Made by a program: the position numbers and the translations under genes
Assembly (NCBI RefSeq): GCF_014650175.1
Contig: NZ_BMUL01000003.1
Coordinates: forward strand, 310,001 to 374,000
From: Streptomyces termitum
Lineage (GTDB): Bacteria > Actinomycetota > Actinomycetes > Streptomycetales > Streptomycetaceae
Direction of reading: 5' to 3'
DNA: 64,000 nt
Shown: piece after piece, positions 52,998 through 64,000 of the stretch
Layout of the letters: each line of letters starts with the position of its first letter
Position numbering within the stretch: the first letter of the stretch is position 1
The notes under the pieces: generated by a model
What the model saw: only the letters and a program-made list of their open reading frames with translations
What the model was told of the DNA's origin: nothing
The model's database searches: none

Positions 52998-54245
52998 ATG
53001 GCCGTCAGCGCGCCCGCCGGAGAAGGTCTCGACGTCCTGCGGCGGCAGGACCCGCAGATCGCCGACGTGCTGTCGGGGGAGGCCCGGCGGCAGGCCGAGA
53101 CGCTCCAGCTGATCGCGGCGGAGAACTTCACCTCGCCCGCGGTGCTCGCCGCGCTCGCCTCGCCGCTGGCCAACAAGTACGCCGAGGGGTATCCGGGCGC
53201 CCGGCACCACGGCGGCTGCGCGTACGCCGACGCGGCCGAGCGGATCGCCGTGGAACGGGCCACCGCGCTCTTCGGAGCCGATCACGCGAACCTCCAGCCC
53301 CACTCGGGCTCCGCGGCCGTCCTGGCGGCGTACGCGGCCCTTCTCAGGCCCGGTGACACGGTCCTGGCGATGGGCCTGGACCAGGGCGGGCACCTCACGC
53401 ACGGTTCGCCGGCGAACTTCTCCGGCCGCTGGTTCGACTTCGTCCCGTACGGCACCGACCCCGCGACCGGCCTCATCGACTACGAGCAGGTCGCCGCGCT
53501 CGCCCGGCACCACCGGCCGAAGGCGATCGTCTGCGGCTCGATCTCCTCCCCCCGGCACCCCGACTACGCGCTGTTCCGGGCGATCGCCGACGAGGTGGGG
53601 GCGTACCTGATCGCCGACGCGGCCCACCCCATCGGCCTGGTCGCCGGGGGAGCGGCGCCGAACCCGGTGCCGTACGCCGACGTCGTCTGCGCCACCACGC
53701 ACAAGGTGCTGCGCGGTCCGCGCGGCGGGATGCTGCTGTGCACGGCGGAGCTGGCCGACCGGATCGACCGGGCGGTCTTCCCGTTCACCCAGGGCGGGGC
53801 CCAGATGCACACGATCGCGGCGAAGGCGGTCGCGCTGGGGGAGGCGTCCACTCCGGCGTTCACCGGGTACGCCCATCGGGTGGTGGAGCACGCGCGCGTG
53901 CTCGCCGCCGCGCTCTCGGCGGAGGGCTTCGCGCTGACCACCGGCGGCACCGACACCCACCTGATCACCGCCGACCCGGCGCCGCTGGGTCTCGACGGCC
54001 GGTCCGCGCGGGCGCGGCTGGCGGCGGCCGGGATGGTCCTCGACACCTGCGCGCTGCCGCACGGCACGGGGCGCGGTATCCGGCTGGGGACGGCCGCCGT
54101 GACCACGCAGGGGATGGGCGCCCCGGAGATGGCGGGGATCGCCGCCCTCTTCACCGTCGCACTGCGGGGCGAACGGGAGGCGACGGCTCGGGCAAGGGCG
54201 GAAGTACGGGAGTTGACCAGCGGTTTTCCCCCGTACGGCGGCTGA
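52998..54245 (+). CDS. glyA: Serine hydroxymethyltransferase paralogue
   Basis: The 415-residue product has the SHMT pattern LIAAENFTSPAVL, NKYAEGYPGARHHGGCAY, GGHLTHGSPANFSG, ADAAHPIGLVAGG and the PLP lysine at residue 236 (ATTHKVLRGPRGG). It differs from canonical SHMT at important places: the adjacent active-site tyrosines of R-Y-Y-G-G-C are His70-His71, SGSQAN is SGSAAV, and the SAY segment is SIS. It is probably a second SHMT-like enzyme with altered substrate use. GGAG lies 6 nt before the ATG. Confidence 0.88.
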   Translation: MAVSAPAGEGLDVLRRQDPQIADVLSGEARRQAETLQLIAAENFTSPAVLAALASPLANKYAEGYPGARHHGGCAYADAAERIAVERATALFGADHANLQPHSGSAAVLAAYAALLRPGDTVLAMGLDQGGHLTHGSPANFSGRWFDFVPYGTDPATGLIDYEQVAALARHHRPKAIVCGSISSPRHPDYALFRAIADEVGAYLIADAAHPIGLVAGGAAPNPVPYADVVCATTHKVLRGPRGGMLLCTAELADRIDRAVFPFTQGGAQMHTIAAKAVALGEASTPAFTGYAHRVVEHARVLAAALSAEGFALTTGGTDTHLITADPAPLGLDGRSARARLAAAGMVLDTCALPHGTGRGIRLGTAAVTTQGMGAPEMAGIAALFTVALRGEREATARARAEVRELTSGFPPYGG

Positions 54246-54353
54246 GGGGGCACCGGACGCAACCGTTCCGGCCCCCCGCGTGTCTCCCACCACATGGACG
54301 GCACGGCTAGGGTGTGGGGCTGAGATGGCCAGCGATTCCTGTGGGGACAGCCC

Positions 54354-55667
54354 GTGCGTGATTACCTGCTGACGCTCTGTGTCACGGCCGCGGTGACCTA
54401 TCTGCTGACCGGTCCGGTGCGGAAGTTCGCCATCGCGACCGGGGCGATGCCCGAGATCCGCGCGCGCGACGTGCACCGAGAACCGACGCCCCGGCTCGGT
54501 GGCATCGCCATGTTCTTCGGGCTGTGCGCGGGCCTGCTGGTCGCGGACCACCTCCAGAACCTGAACAGCGTCTTCGACCAGTCGAACGAGCCGCGCGCGC
54601 TGCTGTCCGGCGCCGCGCTGATCTGGCTGATCGGCGTCCTCGACGACAAGTTCGAGCTGGACGCGCTGATCAAGCTGGGCGCGCAGATGATCTCGGCCGG
54701 CGTGATGGTGGCGCAGGGCCTGACGATCCTGTGGCTGCCGATCCCGGGCGTCGGGACGGTCGCGCTGACCCAGGGCCAGGGCACCCTCCTGACGGTCGCC
54801 CTGGTCGTCCTGACCATCAACGCGGTCAACTTCGTGGACGGCCTCGACGGCCTCGCCGCCGGCATGGTCTGCATCGCGACCGGCGCGTTCTTCCTGTACG
54901 CGTACCGGCTCTGGTACGGCTACACGATCGAGGCGGCGGCCCCCGCGACGCTCTTCGCGGCCATCCTCATGGGCATGTGCCTGGGCTTCCTGCCGCACAA
55001 CATGCACCCGGCGCGGATCTTCATGGGCGACTCCGGCTCGATGCTGATCGGCCTGATCCTGGCCGCCTCGGCCATCTCGATCACGGGCCAGGTGGACCCG
55101 GACACCCTGAAGATCTTCGAGGGCTCGACCCGGCAGGCGACCCACGCGGCGCTGCCGGTCTTCATCCCGCTGATCCTGCCGCTGACCATCATCGCGATCC
55201 CGATGGCGGACCTGGTGCTCGCGATCGTGCGGCGCACCTGGAAGGGCCAGTCGCCGTTCGCCGCGGACCGCGGCCACCTGCACCACCGGCTCCTGGAGAT
55301 CGGCCACTCGCACAGCCGGGCCGTGCTGATCATGTACTTCTGGTCGGCGCTGATCGCCTTCGGGACGCTGGCGTACTCGGTCCACTCGACGTCGATGTGG
55401 ATCGTGCTGGCGGTCACCGGGCTGAGCGCGCTCGGGCTGGTGCTGCTCCTGCTGCCGCGCTTCTCGCCGCGGGCCCCCCGCTGGGCGGAGGCGGTCGTTC
55501 CGCCGCGCTACCGGCGGCGTCCGGTCCCGGACCCCGAGGAGGCCGGGGAGGACGCGGAGGAGCCCGCCGAGGAGCGCGTGCCGGTCCCGGCGGGGCTGCA
55601 CGGGTCGACGGCGATCGGTCACCGCTCGCGCTTCACCGACCGGCGGAAGGCCGGAACGCCGAGTTGA
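54354..55667 (+). CDS. WecA/MraY-family undecaprenyl-phosphate glycosyl-1-phosphate transferase
   Basis: The 437-residue product has about ten to eleven membrane helices and the WecA signatures DVHREPTPRLGGIAMFFG, LIGVLDDKFELDA, NAVNFVDGLDGLAAGM, FMGDSGSMLIG and the HLHHRLLEIGHSH motif. It moves GlcNAc-1-phosphate (or a related sugar) onto undecaprenyl phosphate for wall teichoic acid or teichuronic-type polymers. The cytoplasmic tail is Pro/Glu-rich. GGGGA lies before the GTG start. It precedes the atp operon with a 264-nt control region between them. Confidence 0.93.
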   Translation: MRDYLLTLCVTAAVTYLLTGPVRKFAIATGAMPEIRARDVHREPTPRLGGIAMFFGLCAGLLVADHLQNLNSVFDQSNEPRALLSGAALIWLIGVLDDKFELDALIKLGAQMISAGVMVAQGLTILWLPIPGVGTVALTQGQGTLLTVALVVLTINAVNFVDGLDGLAAGMVCIATGAFFLYAYRLWYGYTIEAAAPATLFAAILMGMCLGFLPHNMHPARIFMGDSGSMLIGLILAASAISITGQVDPDTLKIFEGSTRQATHAALPVFIPLILPLTIIAIPMADLVLAIVRRTWKGQSPFAADRGHLHHRLLEIGHSHSRAVLIMYFWSALIAFGTLAYSVHSTSMWIVLAVTGLSALGLVLLLLPRFSPRAPRWAEAVVPPRYRRRPVPDPEEAGEDAEEPAEERVPVPAGLHGSTAIGHRSRFTDRRKAGTPS

Positions 55668-55678
55668 CGAAAGGCGCG

Positions 55679-55709
55679 GCGGGGTGCAATACCAGACAAG
55701 TCGCCCCGC
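55679..55709 (+). terminator. Weak hairpin after the WecA-like gene
   Basis: GCGGGG (55679-55684) pairs with CCCCGC (55704-55709) across a 19-nt loop; this is a possible but weak terminator ahead of the atp operon. Confidence 0.35.
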
Positions 55710-55742
55710 TGTCTCGCACATTCGCGCGTCATCACCCTCACG

Positions 55743-55758
55743 TGTGACAGGTGGCACA
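55743..55758. promoter_or_regulatory. CRP/FNR-like palindrome upstream of the atp operon
   Basis: TGTGA-CAGGTG-GCACA matches the CRP/FNR-type consensus TGTGA-N6-TCACA at 9 of 10 arm positions and extends to GTGTG...CACAC (55742-55759). Confidence 0.45.
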
Positions 55759-55787
55759 CCGTATGAGTAAAGACCTATTCAAATAGT

Positions 55788-55805
55788 TTGTGATACGGTT
55801 CACGA
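55788..55805 (+). promoter_or_regulatory. Rex operator (ROP) upstream of the atp operon
   Basis: TTGTGA-TACGGT-TCACGA matches the Rex consensus TTGTGA-N6-TCACAA at 11 of 12 arm positions. The NADH/NAD-sensing repressor Rex is known to control respiratory operons in S. coelicolor. The site lies 127 nt before atpI in the most AT-rich part of the region. Confidence 0.65.
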
Positions 55806-55931
55806 GACCCGGCGACAGTGCCGAAAGACCGTAGTGCGACGGTCTGTTGGCCCCGAGACCCACCTCGGACCGGGCTTACGCTCGTCCCTGACGACACCAT
55901 CGCCCCACCATCAAAAAGCGGAGACACCGCC

Positions 55932-56345
55932 ATGCCTTCCAGCGACGCACGCCTCCTCCTCTCGGCCGTCGTACCCACTGCCGCCGTCGGCGTCATCGCC
56001 ACGGTGATCAGCGGCATCGTCGCCGGCGGGAAGGGGGCGATCGGCGCCGTTCTCGGCACCCTGGTCGTCCTCCTCTTCATGGGCATCGGGATGCTGGTGC
56101 TCCAGCGGACGGCCAAGAAGCTCCCGCAGCTGTTCCAGGCCATGGGGCTCTTGCTCTACACGACCCAGCTGCTGGTCCTCTTCGTCTTCCTGGCCTTGCT
56201 GAAGGGCACCACGGTGTTCGACTTCAAGGCCTTCGCCTTCACGCTGCTCGCGGCGACCGTGGTGTGGGTAGCGGCCCAGGCCCGGGCCTACATGAAGGCC
56301 AAGATCACGTACGTCGAGCCCGAGAAAACGGGTTCGAAGCCGTGA
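55932..56345 (+). CDS. atpI: ATP synthase protein I
   Basis: The 137-residue product has four predicted membrane helices (LLLSAVVPTAAVGVIATVI, AIGAVLGTLVVLLFMGIGML, LLLYTTQLLVLFVFLALL, FTLLAATVVWVAAQARAY) and opens the atp operon, as AtpI does in other bacteria. AtpI helps assemble the c ring. GGAGA lies 8 nt before the ATG at 55932. The atpB start follows 225 nt later, an unusually long gap for this operon. Confidence 0.9.
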   Translation: MPSSDARLLLSAVVPTAAVGVIATVISGIVAGGKGAIGAVLGTLVVLLFMGIGMLVLQRTAKKLPQLFQAMGLLLYTTQLLVLFVFLALLKGTTVFDFKAFAFTLLAATVVWVAAQARAYMKAKITYVEPEKTGSKP

Positions 56346-56570
56346 AGGGTAGGGCCGGGATAAAGACGCGTTCGGCTTCCTGCTATCGTCCGTTTCCAAC
56401 TGCGGCACTGCGGGCTTGGGCTTCCGAAGAGGCACCCGTCCCAGCGCGAGGCTTGATGCCGAACCGCCGCCCTCTCATCCGTAAGACCAGTCCAGTGCCG
56501 ACCCGCGGCCGCGTGCCGCGCCGACACAACGAGGTTGCCGTACCTATGCGCCACGCTGAAGGAGCCCGCG

Positions 56571-57380
56571 GTGAGTGCTGACCAGACGCTTGCCTTCGAC
56601 CCCGATTGCCAGATCTTCACCGGATGTGGCTTCCCGGCGCCGGGCCTGCACACGTTCATCTACGAGCCGATCGCGACGTGGGGCAGCTTCGAGCTGACCA
56701 AGCCCATGCTGCTCGCGGTCCTGAGCTCGGTCGTGGTGGTCGGGTTCTTCTGGGCGGCCTTCCGCAAGCCGAAGCTGGTCCCCGGCAAGATGCAGATGGT
56801 CGGCGAAGCCGGCTACGACTTCGTGCGCCGAGGCATCGTCTACGAGATCATCGGCAAGAAGGACGGCGAGAAGTACGTCCCCTTCATGGTCTCCATGTTC
56901 TTCCTCGTCTGGATGATGAACCTCTGGTCGATCATCCCGCTGGCCCAGTTCCCGGTCACCTCGCTGATCGCCTTCCCGGCGGCCCTCGCGCTGATCGTGT
57001 ACGTCCTCTGGGTCTCGCTGACGTTCAAGAAGCACGGCTTCGTCGGCGGCTGGAAGAACATCACCGGCTACGACAAGTCGCTCGGCCCGATCCTGCCGCT
57101 GGTCGTCGTCCTCGAGTTCTTCTCGAACCTGATCATCCGCCCCTTCACGCACGCGGTCCGACTGTTCGCGAACATGTTCGCCGGTCACCTGCTCATCGTG
57201 ATGTTCTCGCTGGCCTCCTGGTACCTGCTCAACGGCATCGGTGTCGTCTACGCGGCCACGTCCTTCGTGATGGTCCTCGTGATGACCGCCTTCGAGCTCT
57301 TCATCCAGGCCGTCCAGGCGTACGTCTTCGTGCTCCTGGCCTGCAACTACGTCCAGGGCGCGCTCTCCGAGCACCACTGA
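56571..57380 (+). CDS. atpB: ATP synthase Fo subunit a
   Basis: The 269-residue product has five to six membrane helices and the subunit a signatures FSNLIIRPFTHAVRLFANMFAGHLLIVMF, with the essential Arg that faces the c ring (VRLFAN), and AFELFIQAVQAYVFVLLA. It forms the proton half-channels. The GTG at 56571 has GAAGGAG 7 nt upstream and is preferred to an in-frame ATG at 56535. Confidence 0.96.
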   Translation: MSADQTLAFDPDCQIFTGCGFPAPGLHTFIYEPIATWGSFELTKPMLLAVLSSVVVVGFFWAAFRKPKLVPGKMQMVGEAGYDFVRRGIVYEIIGKKDGEKYVPFMVSMFFLVWMMNLWSIIPLAQFPVTSLIAFPAALALIVYVLWVSLTFKKHGFVGGWKNITGYDKSLGPILPLVVVLEFFSNLIIRPFTHAVRLFANMFAGHLLIVMFSLASWYLLNGIGVVYAATSFVMVLVMTAFELFIQAVQAYVFVLLACNYVQGALSEHH

Positions 57381-57701
<321 letters not shown>

Positions 57702-57745
57702 GCCTGCTTCTCGACGACAGCCACATTTTCACGGAAGGCACTGAT

Positions 57746-58291
57746 GTGAACGCTCTGCTTCTTGCGGCGGAGGGGGAGGCCCAGCCTCCTCTGATCCCGT
57801 ACATTGACGAGCTCGTCATCGGCCTGATCGCCTTCGTCATCGTCTTCGGCTTCCTCGCCAAGAAGCTCGTCCCGAACATCAACAAGGTTCTGGAAGAGCG
57901 CCGTGAGGCCATCGAGGGCGGCATCGAGAAGGCCGAGTCGGCCCAGATCGAGGCTCAGAGTGTGCTGGAGCAGTACAAGGCACAGCTCGCCGAGGCCCGC
58001 CACGAAGCCGCACGTCTCCGCCAGGAGGCGACGGAGCAGGGCACCGCGATCATCCAGGAGATGAAGGCGGAGGGCCAGCGCCAGCGCGAGGAGATCGTCG
58101 CCGCCGGCCACACGCAGATCCAGGCCGACCGCAAGGCCGCGGCCGCCTCCCTGCGTCAGGACGTCGGCAAGCTCGCCACCGACCTGGCCGGCAAGCTGGT
58201 CGGCGAGTCCCTCACGGACACCGCCCGCCAGAGCCGCACGATCGACCGCTTCCTCGACGAGCTCGAGGAGAAGGCTGAGGCCGTCCGATGA
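57746..58291 (+). CDS. atpF: ATP synthase Fo subunit b
   Basis: The 181-residue product has one N-terminal membrane helix (ELVIGLIAFVIVFGFLAKKL) and a long charged helix (RREAIEGGIEKAESAQIEAQ and onward) that forms the peripheral stalk. GGAAGG precedes the GTG start. Its stop overlaps the atpH start (ATGA). Confidence 0.96.
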   Translation: MNALLLAAEGEAQPPLIPYIDELVIGLIAFVIVFGFLAKKLVPNINKVLEERREAIEGGIEKAESAQIEAQSVLEQYKAQLAEARHEAARLRQEATEQGTAIIQEMKAEGQRQREEIVAAGHTQIQADRKAAAASLRQDVGKLATDLAGKLVGESLTDTARQSRTIDRFLDELEEKAEAVR

Positions 58292-59103
58292 ACGGAGCGA
58301 GCCGTGAGGCACTTTCCGCCGCCCGCGAGTCCCTCGACGCGCTGACCGACAACACCTCGGTCGACGCGGCGAAGCTGGCGGACGAGCTGGCCGCCGTCAC
58401 CGTCCTGCTCGACCGCGAGGTGTCGCTGCGCCGGGTCCTGACCGACCCCGCCCAGCAGGGTGAGGCCAAGGCCGAACTCGCGCAGCGACTCCTGACCGGT
58501 CAGGTGGGCGGCGAGACCCTCGACCTGGTCTCCGGAATGGTCCGGTCCCGCTGGTCGCGCTCGCGCGACCTGGTCGACGCGGCCGAGGAGCTGGCGAACA
58601 TCGCCGACCTCACCGCGGCGCAGAAGGCGGGCTCCCTCGACAGCGTCGAGGACGAGCTGTTCCGCTTCGGCCGGATCGTGTCCTCCAGCACCGAGCTCCG
58701 CTCGGCGCTGACGGACAAGACCGCCACGGCCACCGCCAAGGGCGAGCTGCTCCGCAGCCTGCTCGGCGGCAAGGCCAGCCGTACCACCGAGCGCCTGGTC
58801 GTCCGTCTGGTGACCCAGCCCCGGGGACGTAGCCTGGAAGCGGGACTCGAGTCCCTGTCCAAGCTCGCCGCGGCGCGCCGGGACCGGATGGTCGCCGTCG
58901 TCACCTCGGCGGTGCCGCTCACCGACGCGCAGAAGCAGCGCCTCGGGGCCGTACTGGCGAAGCTGTACGGCCGCGCGATGCACCTGAACCTGGACGTGGA
59001 CCCCGCGGTCCTCGGCGGGATCTCAGTGCGCGTCGGCGACGAGGTCATCGACGGCACGGTCTCCGAGCGCCTCGACGAGGCGAAGCGGCGACTGGCCGGC
59101 TGA
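58288..59103 (+). CDS. atpH: ATP synthase F1 subunit delta
   Basis: The 271-residue product ends with the delta signature [21 protein letters not shown] and [20 protein letters not shown]. It is about 90 residues longer than the E. coli subunit, as usual in actinobacteria. It links the b stalk to the F1 head. Its ATG overlaps the atpF stop. Confidence 0.95.
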   Translation: MNGASREALSAARESLDALTDNTSVDAAKLADELAAVTVLLDREVSLRRVLTDPAQQGEAKAELAQRLLTGQVGGETLDLVSGMVRSRWSRSRDLVDAAEELANIADLTAAQKAGSLDSVEDELFRFGRIVSSSTELRSALTDKTATATAKGELLRSLLGGKASRTTERLVVRLVTQPRGRSLEAGLESLSKLAAARRDRMVAVVTSAVPLTDAQKQRLGAVLAKLYGRAMHLNLDVDPAVLGGISVRVGDEVIDGTVSERLDEAKRRLAG

Positions 59104-59145
59104 CACCGGCGGCAGCCACAACTCAACACGCATCACAGCGGCCCG

Positions 59146-59219
59146 GTTGGGCCGTGCAGAGATTGCAGAAGATTCCTGGGGGTCGGCCCCCAGACCCCTT
59201 AAGAAACTTCGGGCCCAAC
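59146..59219 (+). promoter_or_regulatory. atpA: Structured atpH-atpA intergenic leader
   Basis: CTGGGGG-TCGG-CCCCCAG (59176-59193) is a 7-bp hairpin. It is enclosed by GTTGGGCC (59146-59153) and CGGGCCCAAC (59210-59219), which pair with one bulge. The outer stem ends immediately before the atpA ribosome binding site (AAGGAGAG). Confidence 0.55.
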
Positions 59220-59239
59220 AAGGAGAGCAGGGAACCCAG

Positions 59240-60838
<1,599 letters not shown>

Positions 60839-60858
60839 CGACGGAAGGGACCTGACTC

Positions 60859-63218
<2,360 letters not shown>

Positions 63219-63233
63219 GCCCCGTGCTCGCCT

Positions 63234-63263
63234 GAGGGGGGCGGGACGTGTCCCGCCCCCCTC
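63234..63263 (+). terminator. Terminator-like hairpin between atpD and atpC
   Basis: A perfect 13-bp stem (GAGGGGGGCGGGA and its complement) with a CGTG loop stands 15 nt after the atpD stop. A TAGAAT box (63276-63281) follows, then a second hairpin CACCCGGC/GCCGGGTG (63291-63312) just before the atpC ribosome binding site. Confidence 0.7.
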
Positions 63264-63331
63264 TTCACGCCCCAGTAGAATTGACCCCAACACCCGGCAC
63301 GACCGCCGGGTGGTGACCCGAGGAGCCACCC

Positions 63332-63706
63332 TTGGCCGCTGAGCTGCACGTCGAGCTGGTCGCCGCGGACCGGAGTGTCTGGTCCGGCGAGGCCACCCTG
63401 GTCATCGCGCGGACCACCTCCGGCGACATCGGCGTCATGCCCGGTCACCAGCCGCTGCTCGGTGTGCTGGAATCGGGCCCGGTGACCATCCGCACGAGCG
63501 AGGGCGCCACCGTCGTGGCCGCCGTCCACGGCGGTTTCATCTCCTTCGCCGACGACAAGCTTTCTCTGCTCGCGGAGATCGCCGAGCTGGCGGACGAGAT
63601 CGACGCCCAGCGTGCCGAGCGCGCGCTGGAGCGTGCCAAGTCGGGCGAGGACGCCGCCGCCGAGCGGCGCGCCGAAGTCCGGCTGCGCGCGGTATCGGTC
63701 CGCTGA
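63332..63706 (+). CDS. atpC: ATP synthase F1 subunit epsilon
   Basis: The 124-residue product has the epsilon beta-sandwich (LHVELVAADRSVWSGEATLVI, GDIGVMPGHQPLLGVL, VHGGFISFADDKL) and a short C-terminal helix pair (DEIDAQRAERALERAKSGED). It regulates ATP hydrolysis. The TTG start has GAGGAG 7 nt upstream. It is the last gene of the operon. Confidence 0.95.
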   Translation: MAAELHVELVAADRSVWSGEATLVIARTTSGDIGVMPGHQPLLGVLESGPVTIRTSEGATVVAAVHGGFISFADDKLSLLAEIAELADEIDAQRAERALERAKSGEDAAAERRAEVRLRAVSVR

Positions 63707-63732
63707 CGCGGGCCCGAGCCGAAGAGTAGTGC

Positions 63733-63781
63733 CCTCAGCCGCGGCACGGCTGGAATGTTCCAGACCGTGCCGCGGCTGAGG
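63733..63781 (+). terminator. Operon-end terminator of atp
   Basis: A perfect 17-bp stem (63733-63749 with 63765-63781) is topped by CTGGAA/TTCCAG (63750-63763) with one bulged A. No T-run follows, as is common in Streptomyces. Confidence 0.85.
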
Positions 63782-63854
63782 CGATGCAGATGCAGGTTGT
63801 ATTCGGTCGGACCGGCGGTGCCGGTCACAGGACGCGGCGAGGAGGTCGGTGAAG

Positions 63855-64000
63855 ATGTTCCTCGCGCTGCTGCTCTGCGGCCTGGTCGTCGCACTGGTGA
63901 TGATCGGACTCTTCGTCTTCGGCTTGCGCCGCAGGCTCATCCAGCGGGCCGGCGGCACCTTCGACTGCTCGCTGCGCTGGGACGTCCCGGAGACGCCGGA
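63855..64000 (+). CDS. DUF2550 family protein, N-terminal part (3' end outside window)
   Basis: The ATG at 63855 has GGAGG 9 nt upstream and the frame stays open to the window edge (48 residues). The product starts with a membrane helix (FLALLLCGLVVALVMIGLFVFG), RRR, and then AGGTFDCSLRWD, the start of the DUF2550 domain known in actinobacteria directly after the atp operon. Function is unknown; it is probably an inner-membrane protein with a PH-like cytoplasmic domain. Confidence 0.8.
   Translation, partial: MFLALLLCGLVVALVMIGLFVFGLRRRLIQRAGGTFDCSLRWDVPETP

Overview
The window is a 64 kb piece of a Streptomyces (or very close actinobacterial) chromosome. The DNA is very GC-rich, third codon positions are almost all G or C, GTG and TTG starts are common, and several start codons sit about 7 nt behind a -10-like box, as in leaderless genes. 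The gene order kgd - two-component pair - methyltransferase - lon, and further on lysA - hom - thrC - thrB - rho - LCP - rpmE - prfA - prmC - tsaC - phosphatase-like - glyA - wecA-like - atpIBEFHAGDC, matches core Streptomyces synteny. No insertion sequence, prophage, CRISPR array or biosynthetic cluster was found. The window is chromosomal core with a moderately accessory middle part.

Layout. 1-3.7 kb: tail of a GH5 endoglycosylceramidase-like gene, a PadR regulator with a DUF4097 partner behind a palindromic promoter/operator, and two small proteins. 3.8-14 kb: the large 2-oxoglutarate enzyme Kgd, an OmpR-type two-component pair, a spermidine-synthase-like methyltransferase, a lipoprotein and the Lon protease, whose upstream region carries both a ClgR-type box and an HspR (HAIR) element. 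14-19 kb: a YbdK-type carboxylate-amine ligase, a secreted AA10 polysaccharide monooxygenase behind a DasR-like element, a GH25 lysozyme, a MarR regulator and a PP2C-like protein. 19.3-25.2 kb: a complete conservon (CvnA-B-C-D), coupled by overlapping starts and followed by a StyA-like flavoprotein. 25-30 kb: an NlpC/P60 hydrolase, a small protein, and a TetR regulator beside two divergent diiron proteins that share a palindrome. 30-35 kb: a transpeptidase/FtsW-RodA pair, then a CseA-like lipoprotein with a CseC-like kinase but no response regulator. 35-40 kb: a HEAT-repeat protein, a DUF4177-like protein, tRNA-Arg(CCG), a lone receiver-domain protein and an ArgRS paralogue that lacks the catalytic domain. 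40-45 kb: lysine, threonine and homoserine biosynthesis. 45-55 kb: transcription termination, ribosome and cell-wall precursor genes. 55.7-63.8 kb: the complete F1Fo ATP synthase operon behind Rex-like and CRP/FNR-like palindromes, followed by the start of a DUF2550 gene.

How the genes work together. Much of the window concerns energy and redox state (Kgd in the TCA cycle, ATP synthase under probable Rex control), protein and envelope stress (Lon, rpmE with a SigR-type promoter, CseA/CseC-like pair, LCP and PBP/RodA) and turnover of external polymers (AA10 enzyme, lysozyme, NlpC/P60). The observations most worth following are the divergent diiron-enzyme locus with its palindrome, the phosphatase-like protein with serine in place of the catalytic cysteine next to a diverged SHMT, the conservon ending in a flavoprotein, the catalytic-domain-less ArgRS paralogue close to a tRNA-Arg, the insertion in threonine synthase, and the regulatory architecture of lon, rpmE and atp. 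All functions are read from sequence motifs and family knowledge; no database search was possible.
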